From: an uncultured Hyphomicrobiales bacterium
GTDB lineage: Bacteria; Pseudomonadota; Alphaproteobacteria; Rhizobiales; Beijerinckiaceae
Length of the DNA stretch: 12,035 nt
Assembly (NCBI GenBank): GCA_903903935.1
Contig: CAIVAX010000507.1
Span: 1-12,035, forward strand
Direction of reading: 5' to 3'
Positions 6,263 through 12,035 of this stretch are shown here, piece after piece. The translations under genes and the position numbers were made by a program. The notes beneath the pieces were generated by a model that was given only the letters and a program-made list of their open reading frames with translations, was not told where the DNA came from and searched no databases. Numbering within the stretch: position 1 is the first letter of the stretch; each line of letters begins with the position of its first letter.

Positions 6263-7141
6263 ATGAAATTTGATCTAATCACCTATCGTGTCGAGGATGA
6301 TGTTGCCTTTCTGGGCCTCAATCGTCCCGACAAGCGCAATGCGATTAATGATGCCATGGTCGAGCAAATGCGTGAGGCCATTATCCGTGCGGGCAAAGAA
6401 GCGGCCTGCGGCTTGTTCTATGGCCATGGCTCCAATTTCTCGGCCGGTCTCGATCTGGCCGAAATGCTGGGCAAAATGCAGAGCGGCTATCTGGAAACAC
6501 GGCGGCACAATCGCCATCATTGGCATGAAGTCTTCGATATGATTGATCGCGGGCCCATTCCCTTTGTCAGTGCTTTGCATGGTCCGGTGGTTGGTGGCGG
6601 TCTGGAATTGGCCTCAGCCACACATGTTCGCGTGGCCGATACATCCGCCATCTTTGGTCTGCCAGAGGGCCAGCGCGGCATTTTTGTGGGTGGTGGCGGC
6701 ACAGTGCGCATTCAGCGCATTCTGGGCAATACTGTCATGGTCGATATGATGCTCACAGGCCGTTTGCTCAATGTGCAGGAGGCTGAGCGCCTCAATCTGG
6801 TGCGCTATGTCGCCGAGCCAGAGAATTTATTGGCCAAGGCCAAAGAGATTGCGGTGCGCATTACCAAAAACACCGCTCTGACCAATTGGAAGATCACCAA
6901 TGTGCTCTCGCGGGTGAATGATCTCGCGCATGATGATGGTCTCTTCATGGAATATCTGAGTTCCAATATGGCGCGCGCGCCAGGCTCAGAGGATCGTCTG
7001 CGTGACTTTGTTGAAAAACGCGCAACACCCTTGGTGCAGACGGGTTCAAAATCGAAAACAAAGACAGATGGTAAATCCAAAACTTCAGCCAAATCTAAAG
7101 ACGAAGCCAAAGAAGCCAAAAAGGCCAAGAAAAAGTCATGA
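6263..7141 (+). CDS. enoyl-CoA hydratase (crotonase family) with lysine-rich tail
   Basis: 292 residues from the ATG at 6263; an ATG at 6254 would add three residues, and the GGGG in front of 6263 leaves the choice open. Crotonase features: 'LNRPDKRNAIND' (19-30), the oxyanion loop SAGLDL (60-65), GPVVGGGLELA with Glu115, and FGLPEGQRG with Glu135. Both acids of the hydratase pair (Glu144 and Glu164 of rat hydratase) are thus present, favouring hydration of a 2-enoyl-CoA. The last 32 residues (from Gly261) are low-complexity, with 13 Lys plus Ser, Ala and Thr, and lie beyond the normal end of the fold. The tail is not explained by crotonase function; it could bind nucleic acid, PHA granules, membranes or a partner. 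The stop overlaps the start of the dehydrogenase gene (ATGA), so the two products are translationally coupled. Confidence 0.9.
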   Translation: MKFDLITYRVEDDVAFLGLNRPDKRNAINDAMVEQMREAIIRAGKEAACGLFYGHGSNFSAGLDLAEMLGKMQSGYLETRRHNRHHWHEVFDMIDRGPIPFVSALHGPVVGGGLELASATHVRVADTSAIFGLPEGQRGIFVGGGGTVRIQRILGNTVMVDMMLTGRLLNVQEAERLNLVRYVAEPENLLAKAKEIAVRITKNTALTNWKITNVLSRVNDLAHDDGLFMEYLSSNMARAPGSEDRLRDFVEKRATPLVQTGSKSKTKTDGKSKTSAKSKDEAKEAKKAKKKS

Positions 7142-8520
7142 GTGACTTTGACTTTTTCTCGCCTCCCAGCCCGCAAGAGGCTGAGCGCGCGCAAGCCTAT
7201 CTCAAACAGGCGGAGCGGGACTCAGCGCTCATTCCCGGTCTCGCGCGTGATCTGAACACACGCGATGTGCGCTCTGTTGCCATCATAGGCGCGGGTACTA
7301 TGGGCGGGGGCATGGCCATGTGCTTTGCCAATCTGGGCCTTCCTGTTGCTTTGCAGGATATGACTCAGGACATGCTGGATCGCGGCATGCAGCGCATCCG
7401 CGATAATTATCAGCGCACCGTTGATGGTGGCCGTTTGGATCAGGCCGTCATGGATCAGCGTATGAGCCTGATCACGCCAACACTTGAAGATCACGCGCTC
7501 ACACAGGTTGATCTCATCATCGAGGCTGTGTTCGAAGATATTGAGATTAAGCAAAACCTCTTTCGCAAATTGGATGGGCTTGCCAAAAAAGGAGCCATTC
7601 TGGCCACCAATACATCCGGCCTTGATATTGATGAGATTGCGTCTGTGACTCATCGCCCGCGGGATGTGATCGGCGCGCATTTCTTCAGCCCGGCAAATGT
7701 CATGCGCCTGCTCGAAGTGGTGCGCACGCGCGACACCAGCGATGAGGTGATTGCCACTTTGATGGATCTTGGTCATCGCATGGGCAAGGTCAGTATTCTG
7801 GCGCGCGTCTCGCCGGGGTTTATTGGCAATGCTTTGCTGCGCAATTATTCGCGCGAAGCGCAATTTCTCGTCGAAGATGGCGCCTTTCCCCATGAGGTGG
7901 ATGCCGCCCTCACAGCCTTTGGCTATCGCATGGGCATTTTTGCCGTGCATGATATGGCGGGCAATGATGTGGGTCTGCACACCAAGCGCAAACAAATTCT
8001 CACCCGCCCTAAGGATCGTCGCTATACCGATCTGATCATTGCCTTATGTGATCAGGGGCGTCTGGGCCAAAAGACGGGCAAGGGCTGGTATCGCTATGAG
8101 AAGGGCGATCGTCGCCCGCAGCGCGATCCAGACGTTGAGGCCTTTCTGATTTCTGAATCGACACGTCTTGGTCTCACCCGCGCGCCTATTGCACACCAAG
8201 AGATGATCAAGCGTTGTCTTTATTCAATGATCAATGAAGCGGCGCATTTGCTAGACACAGGCGTGGCGCTGCGCGCCAGCGATATCGATATTGCCTATGT
8301 GACGGGCTATGGATTTCCCGCCGATCATGGCGGCCCCACTTATCTGGCCGATAAAATTGGTCTTGCCTCTGTCTATCAGGACATTGCAGATTATCATGCC
8401 CGCTTTGGTGTGTGGTGGCAGCCCTCGCCCTTGCTGGAAAGATTGGCACGTGAGGGTCAAAGCTTTGCTGCCTATGATCAGCAACGCACAGCGGCACGGC
8501 AGCAAGGAGCAAAAGCGTGA
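7138..8520 (+). CDS. 3-hydroxyacyl-CoA dehydrogenase (FadB/FadJ C-terminal half)
   Basis: A 460-residue NAD-dependent dehydrogenase oxidising 3-hydroxyacyl-CoA to 3-ketoacyl-CoA. The Rossmann domain begins only at residue 46, with GAGTMGGG at 51-58 and NTSGLDIDEIA at 158-168. The catalytic pair is His181 (GAHFFSPANVM) and Glu193 (LLEVV). The first C-terminal dimer domain follows at about 224-320 (SPGFIGNALL, Asn231) and a second, degenerate copy at about 350-445 (MINEAAHLLDTG, GYGFPADHGGP). The N-terminal 45 residues (QAYLKQAERDSALIPGL) resemble the linker that joins hydratase and dehydrogenase in FadB/FadJ. The protein therefore looks like the C-terminal half of a multifunctional enzyme whose hydratase half is encoded separately just upstream. 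It overlaps both neighbours by four bases (ATGA at the start, GTGA at the end). Confidence 0.93.
   Translation: MSDFDFFSPPSPQEAERAQAYLKQAERDSALIPGLARDLNTRDVRSVAIIGAGTMGGGMAMCFANLGLPVALQDMTQDMLDRGMQRIRDNYQRTVDGGRLDQAVMDQRMSLITPTLEDHALTQVDLIIEAVFEDIEIKQNLFRKLDGLAKKGAILATNTSGLDIDEIASVTHRPRDVIGAHFFSPANVMRLLEVVRTRDTSDEVIATLMDLGHRMGKVSILARVSPGFIGNALLRNYSREAQFLVEDGAFPHEVDAALTAFGYRMGIFAVHDMAGNDVGLHTKRKQILTRPKDRRYTDLIIALCDQGRLGQKTGKGWYRYEKGDRRPQRDPDVEAFLISESTRLGLTRAPIAHQEMIKRCLYSMINEAAHLLDTGVALRASDIDIAYVTGYGFPADHGGPTYLADKIGLASVYQDIADYHARFGVWWQPSPLLERLAREGQSFAAYDQQRTAARQQGAKA
8504..8509 (+). promoter_or_regulatory. ribosome binding site for the GTG-started thiolase-like gene
   Basis: AAGGAG stands seven bases before GTG 8517, inside the end of the dehydrogenase gene. 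It supports the GTG start and the GTGA overlap. Confidence 0.7.
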
Positions 8521-9680
8521 GTATTCGTAACAAAGCCTATATTGTGGGCGCTTATGAGCATCCCACACGCAAGGCCGACACGCTCTCGGTCGCCCAATTG
8601 CATGCCGATGTGGCACGCGGCGCGATTGCCGATGCCGGTCTCTCGCTCAAAGATATTGACGGCTATTTCTGCGCTGGCGATGCGCCCGGTCTTGGCACCA
8701 TGTCGATGGGCGAATATCTCGGCCTCACTTTGCGTCATGTTGATTCAACTGAAACGGGCGGCTCGGCTCCGCTTGTGCATGTGCATCATGCCGCGCAAGC
8801 CATTGCGCAGGGCAAATGCAATATTGCGCTGGTCACTCTGGCCGGTCGGCCTCGCGCCGCTGTTGCGGCGTTGCAATTAAAGCCACCGGATCCTGATGCG
8901 CCCGAATTGCAGTTTGAAGCTCCCTTTGGCCCAGCTACGCAAAATGGCTATGCCATGTGTGCGCGCCGTCACATGCATGAATTTGGCACCACTAGTGAGC
9001 AATTGGCCTGGATCAAAGTGGCCGCCTCTCATCATGCCCAGCACAATCCCAATGCCATGTTGCGCCAGCTCGTCACAGTCGAGGATGTCGTCAATTCTCC
9101 CTTTGTGTCGGATCCTCTGCATCGGCTTGATTGCTGCGTGATCAGCGATGGCGGCGGCGCACTGATTATTGCGCGGCCAGAAATTGCCGCAAGCTTGCAG
9201 CGCCCCAAAATTGCCATTCGCGGCGCGGGCGAAGCGCTTAAACATGGCATGGCTGGCAAGGTGGATCTGACTTATTCAGCCGCGCGCTTCTCTGGACCAA
9301 GGGCGTTTGAAGAGGCCGGCCTCACCCCGGCAGATATTAAATATGTCTCGCTCTATGACAGTTTCACCGTCACGGTTCTGTTTCAGATTGAGGATCTGGG
9401 CTTTTGTGCCAAAGGGCAGGGCGGTCGCTTTGTCAGCGATGGCAATCTGATCTCCGGCATTGGCAAATTGCCATTCAATACCGATGGCGGTGGCCTGTGT
9501 AACAATCATCCGGCCAATCGCGGCGGTATGACCAAGGTGATTGAGGCGGTGCGGCAATTGCGCGGCGAGGCGCATCCCGCCGTGCAGGTGAAGAATTGCG
9601 ATCTGGCACTGGCCAATGGCATTGGTGGCTCACTTGCCACACGCCATATTGCCGGCACATTGATCATGGAAAGGCAGTAA
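8517..9680 (+). CDS. SCP2-type thiolase-like protein lacking the catalytic cysteine
   Basis: 387 residues of thiolase fold, started at GTG 8517 (RBS AAGGAG). True thiolases carry a nucleophilic Cys at the start of the buried helix near residue 85-90. Here that segment reads TETGGSAPLVHVHHAAQAI (78-96) with no Cys. The second thiolase cysteine, normally in CxGGG near the C-terminus, is replaced in ANGIGG (366-371). The GHP-loop is NNHPANRGG (from 329, His331), and the SCP2-group block YDSFTVTVLFQIEDLGFC starts at Tyr280. This Cys-less pattern is shared with the Ltp2-type aldolases of steroid side-chain degradation, which work with a DUF35 protein and cleave a 3-hydroxyacyl-CoA by retro-aldol reaction. 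A DUF35 gene lies one base downstream, strengthening that reading. Automatic pipelines would call it acetyl-CoA acetyltransferase; I think that name is unsafe here. Confidence 0.88.
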   Translation: MSIRNKAYIVGAYEHPTRKADTLSVAQLHADVARGAIADAGLSLKDIDGYFCAGDAPGLGTMSMGEYLGLTLRHVDSTETGGSAPLVHVHHAAQAIAQGKCNIALVTLAGRPRAAVAALQLKPPDPDAPELQFEAPFGPATQNGYAMCARRHMHEFGTTSEQLAWIKVAASHHAQHNPNAMLRQLVTVEDVVNSPFVSDPLHRLDCCVISDGGGALIIARPEIAASLQRPKIAIRGAGEALKHGMAGKVDLTYSAARFSGPRAFEEAGLTPADIKYVSLYDSFTVTVLFQIEDLGFCAKGQGGRFVSDGNLISGIGKLPFNTDGGGLCNNHPANRGGMTKVIEAVRQLRGEAHPAVQVKNCDLALANGIGGSLATRHIAGTLIMERQ

Positions 9681-9681
9681 G

Positions 9682-10086
9682 ATGAGCGCCAATCAAACGA
9701 AGGGCCCCCGCAAGATCATCTCGCCCCAACCTCATGATTATACCAAGCCCTATTGGGAAGCCGCCAATGAGGGGCGTCTTCTTGTTCGTAAATGCCAGGC
9801 CTGTGATGAGGCGCATCATTATCCACGCACGCTCTGCCCCTTTTGCGGCAGCGATGATCTGATCTGGCTTAACGCAACAGGCACAGGCACGATCTATTCG
9901 TTCAGCACGCTGCGTGTGGGGCCTGAGCCCTATACGATTGCTTATGTGACTTTGGCTGAGGGGCCGACCATGATGACAAATCTGGTGGAGTGCGATCCCC
10001 AATCGGTGCAGATTGGTCAGAAGGTCAGCGTGGTCTTTCGCCCCAGTGAGCAAGGCCAGCTCGTGCCCATGTTTACACCAGAGTAA
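9682..10086 (+). CDS. DUF35 OB-fold / zinc-ribbon protein
   Basis: 134 residues. The N-terminal helical part (HDYTKPYWEAANEGRLLVRKC) leads into a rubredoxin-like zinc ribbon with Cys38, Cys41, Cys52 and Cys55 (CQAC, CPFC). An OB-fold follows (about 60-130; 'GTGTIYSFSTLRVG', 'PYTIAYVTLAEGP', 'QKVSVVF'). Proteins of this layout (PF12172 plus PF01796) are obligate partners of SCP2-type thiolases and of Ltp2-type aldolases (the DUF35 part of ChsH2), where they stabilise the enzyme and help shape the acyl-CoA site. The ATG follows the thiolase-like stop after one base, with an AAGG ribosome site inside that gene's last codons, so the two proteins are almost certainly made together as a complex. 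Confidence 0.93.
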   Translation: MSANQTKGPRKIISPQPHDYTKPYWEAANEGRLLVRKCQACDEAHHYPRTLCPFCGSDDLIWLNATGTGTIYSFSTLRVGPEPYTIAYVTLAEGPTMMTNLVECDPQSVQIGQKVSVVFRPSEQGQLVPMFTPE

Positions 10087-10200
10087 GTTTAAACCAGTCT
10101 GAAGTCTGCTAGCTTAGGGCGATGAGTTTATGATCGTCTGAGAGCAAATTGAGAAATCTGGTCCGGGCTTCAAGCTCGTGGCTGAGGGGAGTGAGAGAAG

Positions 10201-11193
10201 ATGGCAAAATTGACCGCAGCATTTGGCACTTCGCATAGCGTCATGTTGATGGCGAGTGAAGAAGATTGGCGCGTTGGCTTTAAGGAAGTTGATCCGCGCA
10301 ATCCCAATTTCTACGATGCCAAGGGCCAGCCTTGCAGCTATGATTACTTGGCCTCCATTGCCCCGCAAGGCTCAGAGGCCATGGTGACGCCTGAGCGCAT
10401 GTCCGAGCGTTATCATGCCGCGCAAGCAGCGATGGATCATATGCGCGATTTGCTGGAAAAGGCGCCCATTGATGTCCTGATTGTCTGCGGCGATGATCAG
10501 CTCGAACTCTTCCGCATGACCAATATGCCCGCCATTGCTATTTATTATGGCGAGACGATCCGCAATGCCAAGCGCGTGGTCACTGCTGGCATGCATTGGT
10601 ATAAATATGCGCAAGCCATGCGTCAGGAGCCCGATGAGGATGTGCATTATCCCGTGGATGCCGAGCTTGCGACCTATTTGATCCGTGGCTTGAGCGATGA
10701 CTGTTTTGATATCACCGCTGTGAATGGGCTTGAGCCCAAGCAGTTTGAAGGCCATGCGCTGTCCTTCTTGCATCGGCGCTATCTCACCAAGCGGCGCATT
10801 CCTATGGTGCCGATTCTGCTCAACACATTTGATCCGCCCAATCAGCCAACACCCAAGCGCTGTGAGCAATTAGGCGCGGCGCTGCGCGATCTCATTGCCA
10901 AATATCCCAAGGACATTCGCGTGGGGATTTTGGCCTCGGGCGGGCTCAGCCATTTCGTTGTCGAAGAAAAGCTCGATCGCGCTATTCTCGAAGCGCTCCG
11001 CACAAAAGACTCTGCCTTTTTGCGCTCGATTGATCCCTTGCGCTTGCAGGCGGGCAGTTCGGAAATCCGCAATTGGATTGTCGTTGCCGAAGCCGCCCGC
11101 GATCTCAAACTGGGCTGGGTCGATTATGTGCCCGGCTATCGCACCCCCGCGCTCACCGGCACGGGCCTTGCGTTTGCCGAATGGACAGAGTGA
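10201..11193 (+). CDS. LigB-family class III extradiol dioxygenase homologue, altered metal site
   Basis: 330 residues with the LigB fold (PF02900), here without any LigA-type small subunit in the window. From my recollection of LigB (protocatechuate 4,5-dioxygenase beta), iron is held by His12, His61 and Glu242, and His195 acts in catalysis. Matches here: TSHS gives His12, ASGGLSHF gives His251 (LigB GGMSH), and EIRNWI gives Glu288. The LigB block YNDHASAF aligns with GDDQLELF (97-104), so His61 becomes Gln100. His185 (FEGHALSFL) matches the VDHG region. The protein may thus bind its metal differently, or belong to a GDDQ subgroup with another reaction. The 114-bp gap after the DUF35 gene shows no terminator, so it may share the operon transcript or have its own promoter; GAGAGAAG precedes the ATG. 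Its stop lies 6 bp from the converging TetR stop. Confidence 0.85.
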   Translation: MAKLTAAFGTSHSVMLMASEEDWRVGFKEVDPRNPNFYDAKGQPCSYDYLASIAPQGSEAMVTPERMSERYHAAQAAMDHMRDLLEKAPIDVLIVCGDDQLELFRMTNMPAIAIYYGETIRNAKRVVTAGMHWYKYAQAMRQEPDEDVHYPVDAELATYLIRGLSDDCFDITAVNGLEPKQFEGHALSFLHRRYLTKRRIPMVPILLNTFDPPNQPTPKRCEQLGAALRDLIAKYPKDIRVGILASGGLSHFVVEEKLDRAILEALRTKDSAFLRSIDPLRLQAGSSEIRNWIVVAEAARDLKLGWVDYVPGYRTPALTGTGLAFAEWTE

Positions 11194-11199
11194 AGGATA

Positions 11200-11757
11200 T
11201 CAGGCGATCAAGCGCTCATAACGCCCTCTATACTGCTCAATCACGCTCAACAGCAGGCTCTTGTCGCCCATGGCATTGGCAATGGTCATGGCGCCTTCCA
11301 GACTTGTGAGAATTTCAATGGGCTTGGGGGCTTTGCTTTCAACATGAAATTGCTGGTTCAGAGCCTCTAACCAGTCCAGATTCAGTTTGAAAAACTCACG
11401 GACCTTTTCTGTTAAGTGGCTAGGAAGACTCCCTGTCTCGGCAGCCAGAACGGCACACAGGCACACCTGTTCACCGACAATCAACGCATCCGCATAGAGC
11501 TTAAAAAAATGTTCGAGCCCGGTCATCAGATCGGTGCGGTCGATCTGTGTCAGTTGTCCCTGAAAGCGCTCTGTATAGCGCTGCACCAATTGCACACCCA
11601 GATCAGCCTTTTGCGGAAAATGATAATGAATGCTGGCGCTACGAATGCCCACATCATCAGCCAGATCACGAAAGCTGAAGGCATTATAGCCAACCGAGCG
11701 GATACGCTTTTCGGCTGCATCAAGAATTGTCTCTCGCATGGGATGAGGATCCGCCAC
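11200..11757 (-). CDS. TetR/AcrR family repressor
   Basis: 185 residues. The N-terminal helix-turn-helix domain (about 8-53) has the family pattern FSFRDLADDVGIRSASIHYHF followed by PQKADL. The ligand domain carries 'CLCAVLAAE' (99-107), equivalent to the 'GCL...LAAE' segment of NemR/AcuR-like members, with Cys99 and Cys101. In NemR a cysteine in this segment senses reactive electrophiles. Start: GTG 11757 has GGAG eight bases upstream; ATG 11739 is an alternative that drops six residues. It is divergent from the DJ-1-like gene, and palindromic boxes in the gap overlap both start regions, so it probably represses itself and that gene. A link to the catabolic operon, which converges on it, is not indicated. 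Confidence 0.9.
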   Translation of the reverse strand: MADPHPMRETILDAAEKRIRSVGYNAFSFRDLADDVGIRSASIHYHFPQKADLGVQLVQRYTERFQGQLTQIDRTDLMTGLEHFFKLYADALIVGEQVCLCAVLAAETGSLPSHLTEKVREFFKLNLDWLEALNQQFHVESKAPKPIEILTSLEGAMTIANAMGDKSLLLSVIEQYRGRYERLIA

Positions 11758-11774
11758 GTTTCAAACTCCATTTC

Positions 11775-11802
11775 TTTCTATCGATAGATAAAATCTTGAC
11801 AA
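11775..11802 (-). promoter_or_regulatory. probable TetR-gene promoter
   Basis: On the minus strand TTGTCA (11802-11797) and TAGAAA (11780-11775) stand 16 bp apart. The -35 box overlaps the opposite promoter's TTGACA, and the -10 box overlaps operator 11777-11788. Confidence 0.4.
11777..11788. promoter_or_regulatory. operator-like palindrome 1 (TetR box)
   Basis: TCTATCGATAGA is a perfect 12-bp palindrome. The 13-bp segment at 11778-11790 (CTATCGATAGATA) recurs with one mismatch at 11836-11848. Its place on the presumed -10 box of the regulator gene fits autorepression. Confidence 0.6.
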
Positions 11803-11824
11803 GAAGACAGTAAAGCCTTAAATT
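11796..11824 (+). promoter_or_regulatory. probable promoter of the DJ-1-like gene
   Basis: TTGACA (11796-11801), a 17-bp spacer, then TAAATT (11819-11824, four of six consensus bases). Transcription would start around 11831, just before operator box 2. Confidence 0.6.
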
Positions 11825-11835
11825 AACTTAACTAC

Positions 11836-11848
11836 CTATTGATAGATA
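11836..11848. promoter_or_regulatory. operator-like box 2 (TetR box)
   Basis: CTATTGATAGATA repeats box 1 with one base changed. Its core CTATTGATAG is a palindrome but for one centre position. It lies 58 bp from box 1, at the expected transcript start of the DJ-1-like gene, a classic position for a repressor site. Confidence 0.6.
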
Positions 11849-11883
11849 GATATGACAGGCTCCAATATTTAAAGGATTTCATC

Positions 11884-12035
11884 ATGAATACGGGCAATAA
11901 GCAAAAGCGCATTCTCCTTGTTATGTCCTCTGTGGATGAACTAGGCGTGAGCGGCAAACAGACCGGGTCATGGTTTCATGAATTGGCTGCACCTTATTAC
12001 ATTCTCACCAATGCGGGCTATGAAGTTGTGTTTGC
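11884..12035 (+). CDS. DJ-1/PfpI superfamily protein (type 1 glutamine amidotransferase-like), cut by the window end
   Basis: The first 50 codons are present, with AAAGGA seven bases before the ATG. 'RILLVMSSVDELG' forms the first beta-strand and loop. 'SGKQTGSWFHELAAPYYILTNAGYEVVF' is the signature start of the Hsp31/YDR533C-like group of DJ-1/PfpI proteins, which act on glyoxals or as stress chaperones or hydrolases. The nucleophile-elbow Cys, near residue 100-140 in the family, lies beyond the window, so activity cannot be judged. Its pairing with a NemR-like TetR repressor suggests induction by reactive carbonyl or electrophile stress; this is inference from family context. Confidence 0.85.
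   Translation, partial: MNTGNKQKRILLVMSSVDELGVSGKQTGSWFHELAAPYYILTNAGYEVVF

Noticed and set aside
7222..7995. 257-residue minus-strand open frame in the dehydrogenase gene
   Set aside because: Antisense to the Rossmann domain; no recognisable motifs and no ribosome site.
10087..10094. GTTTAAAC palindrome after the DUF35 gene
   Set aside because: A single 8-bp palindrome in AT-rich sequence with no T run; it is not a terminator and not convincing as an operator.
10087..10200. Separate promoter or terminator between the DUF35 and LigB-type genes
   Set aside because: I found no hairpin with a T tract and no convincing -35/-10 pair, so I leave the genes as one possible transcript.

Overview
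The window looks like a chromosomal piece of an alphaproteobacterium with moderate GC. This is an inference from the gene families (Flp pilin, HSD10-like SDR, ADP-forming acyl-CoA synthetase, acyl-CoA catabolic operon) and from the codon style, not a firm placement. The first ~280 bases differ sharply: about 65% GC by hand count, against about 43% for bases 301-600. They carry a DUF2249 gene and the start of another gene, both on the minus strand. They join head to head, inside an open reading frame, to the last S6-helix residues and cytoplasmic tail of a voltage-gated K+ channel. I read this as a chimeric joint (assembly or amplification artefact) or a real recombination breakpoint.

Layout: (1) 1-280, foreign-looking DUF2249 end. 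(2) 277-774, C-terminal remnant of a K+ channel. (3) 802-1563 minus, HSD10-like short-chain dehydrogenase. (4) 1779-1982 plus, a lone Flp/type IVb pilin ending at a strong hairpin that it shares with the converging amidohydrolase gene. (5) 2081-2944 minus, ACMSD-type amidohydrolase, divergent from a MarR regulator (3238-3744 plus) across a 293-bp AT-rich control region. (6) A 322-bp gap with two unrelated short tandem duplications. (7) 4067-11193 plus, a six-gene catabolic operon: ADP-forming acyl-CoA synthetase, enoyl-CoA hydratase with a lysine-rich tail, FadB-like 3-hydroxyacyl-CoA dehydrogenase, SCP2-type thiolase-like protein, DUF35 OB-fold/zinc-ribbon protein, and a LigB-type extradiol dioxygenase homologue. 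(8) 11200-11757 minus, a TetR regulator, divergent from a DJ-1/PfpI-type gene cut off by the window end, with matching operator-like boxes between them.

How the genes may work together: the operon reads as CoA activation, hydration, oxidation and C-C cleavage of an acid side chain, with a ring-cleavage-type enzyme at the end. Two features make it more than ordinary beta-oxidation. The thiolase-like protein lacks the nucleophilic cysteine of true thiolases and sits beside a DUF35 protein, as in the Ltp2/ChsH2 steroid side-chain aldolases. The LigB homologue has Gln at the position of an iron-binding His of LigB (His61). The divergent amidohydrolase belongs to a family that includes enzymes proposed to act on aryl beta-ketoacyl-CoA or ring-cleavage products. 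An aromatic (phenylpropanoid-like) or cyclic acid is therefore the best guess for the substrate; the exact compound cannot be read from the sequence.
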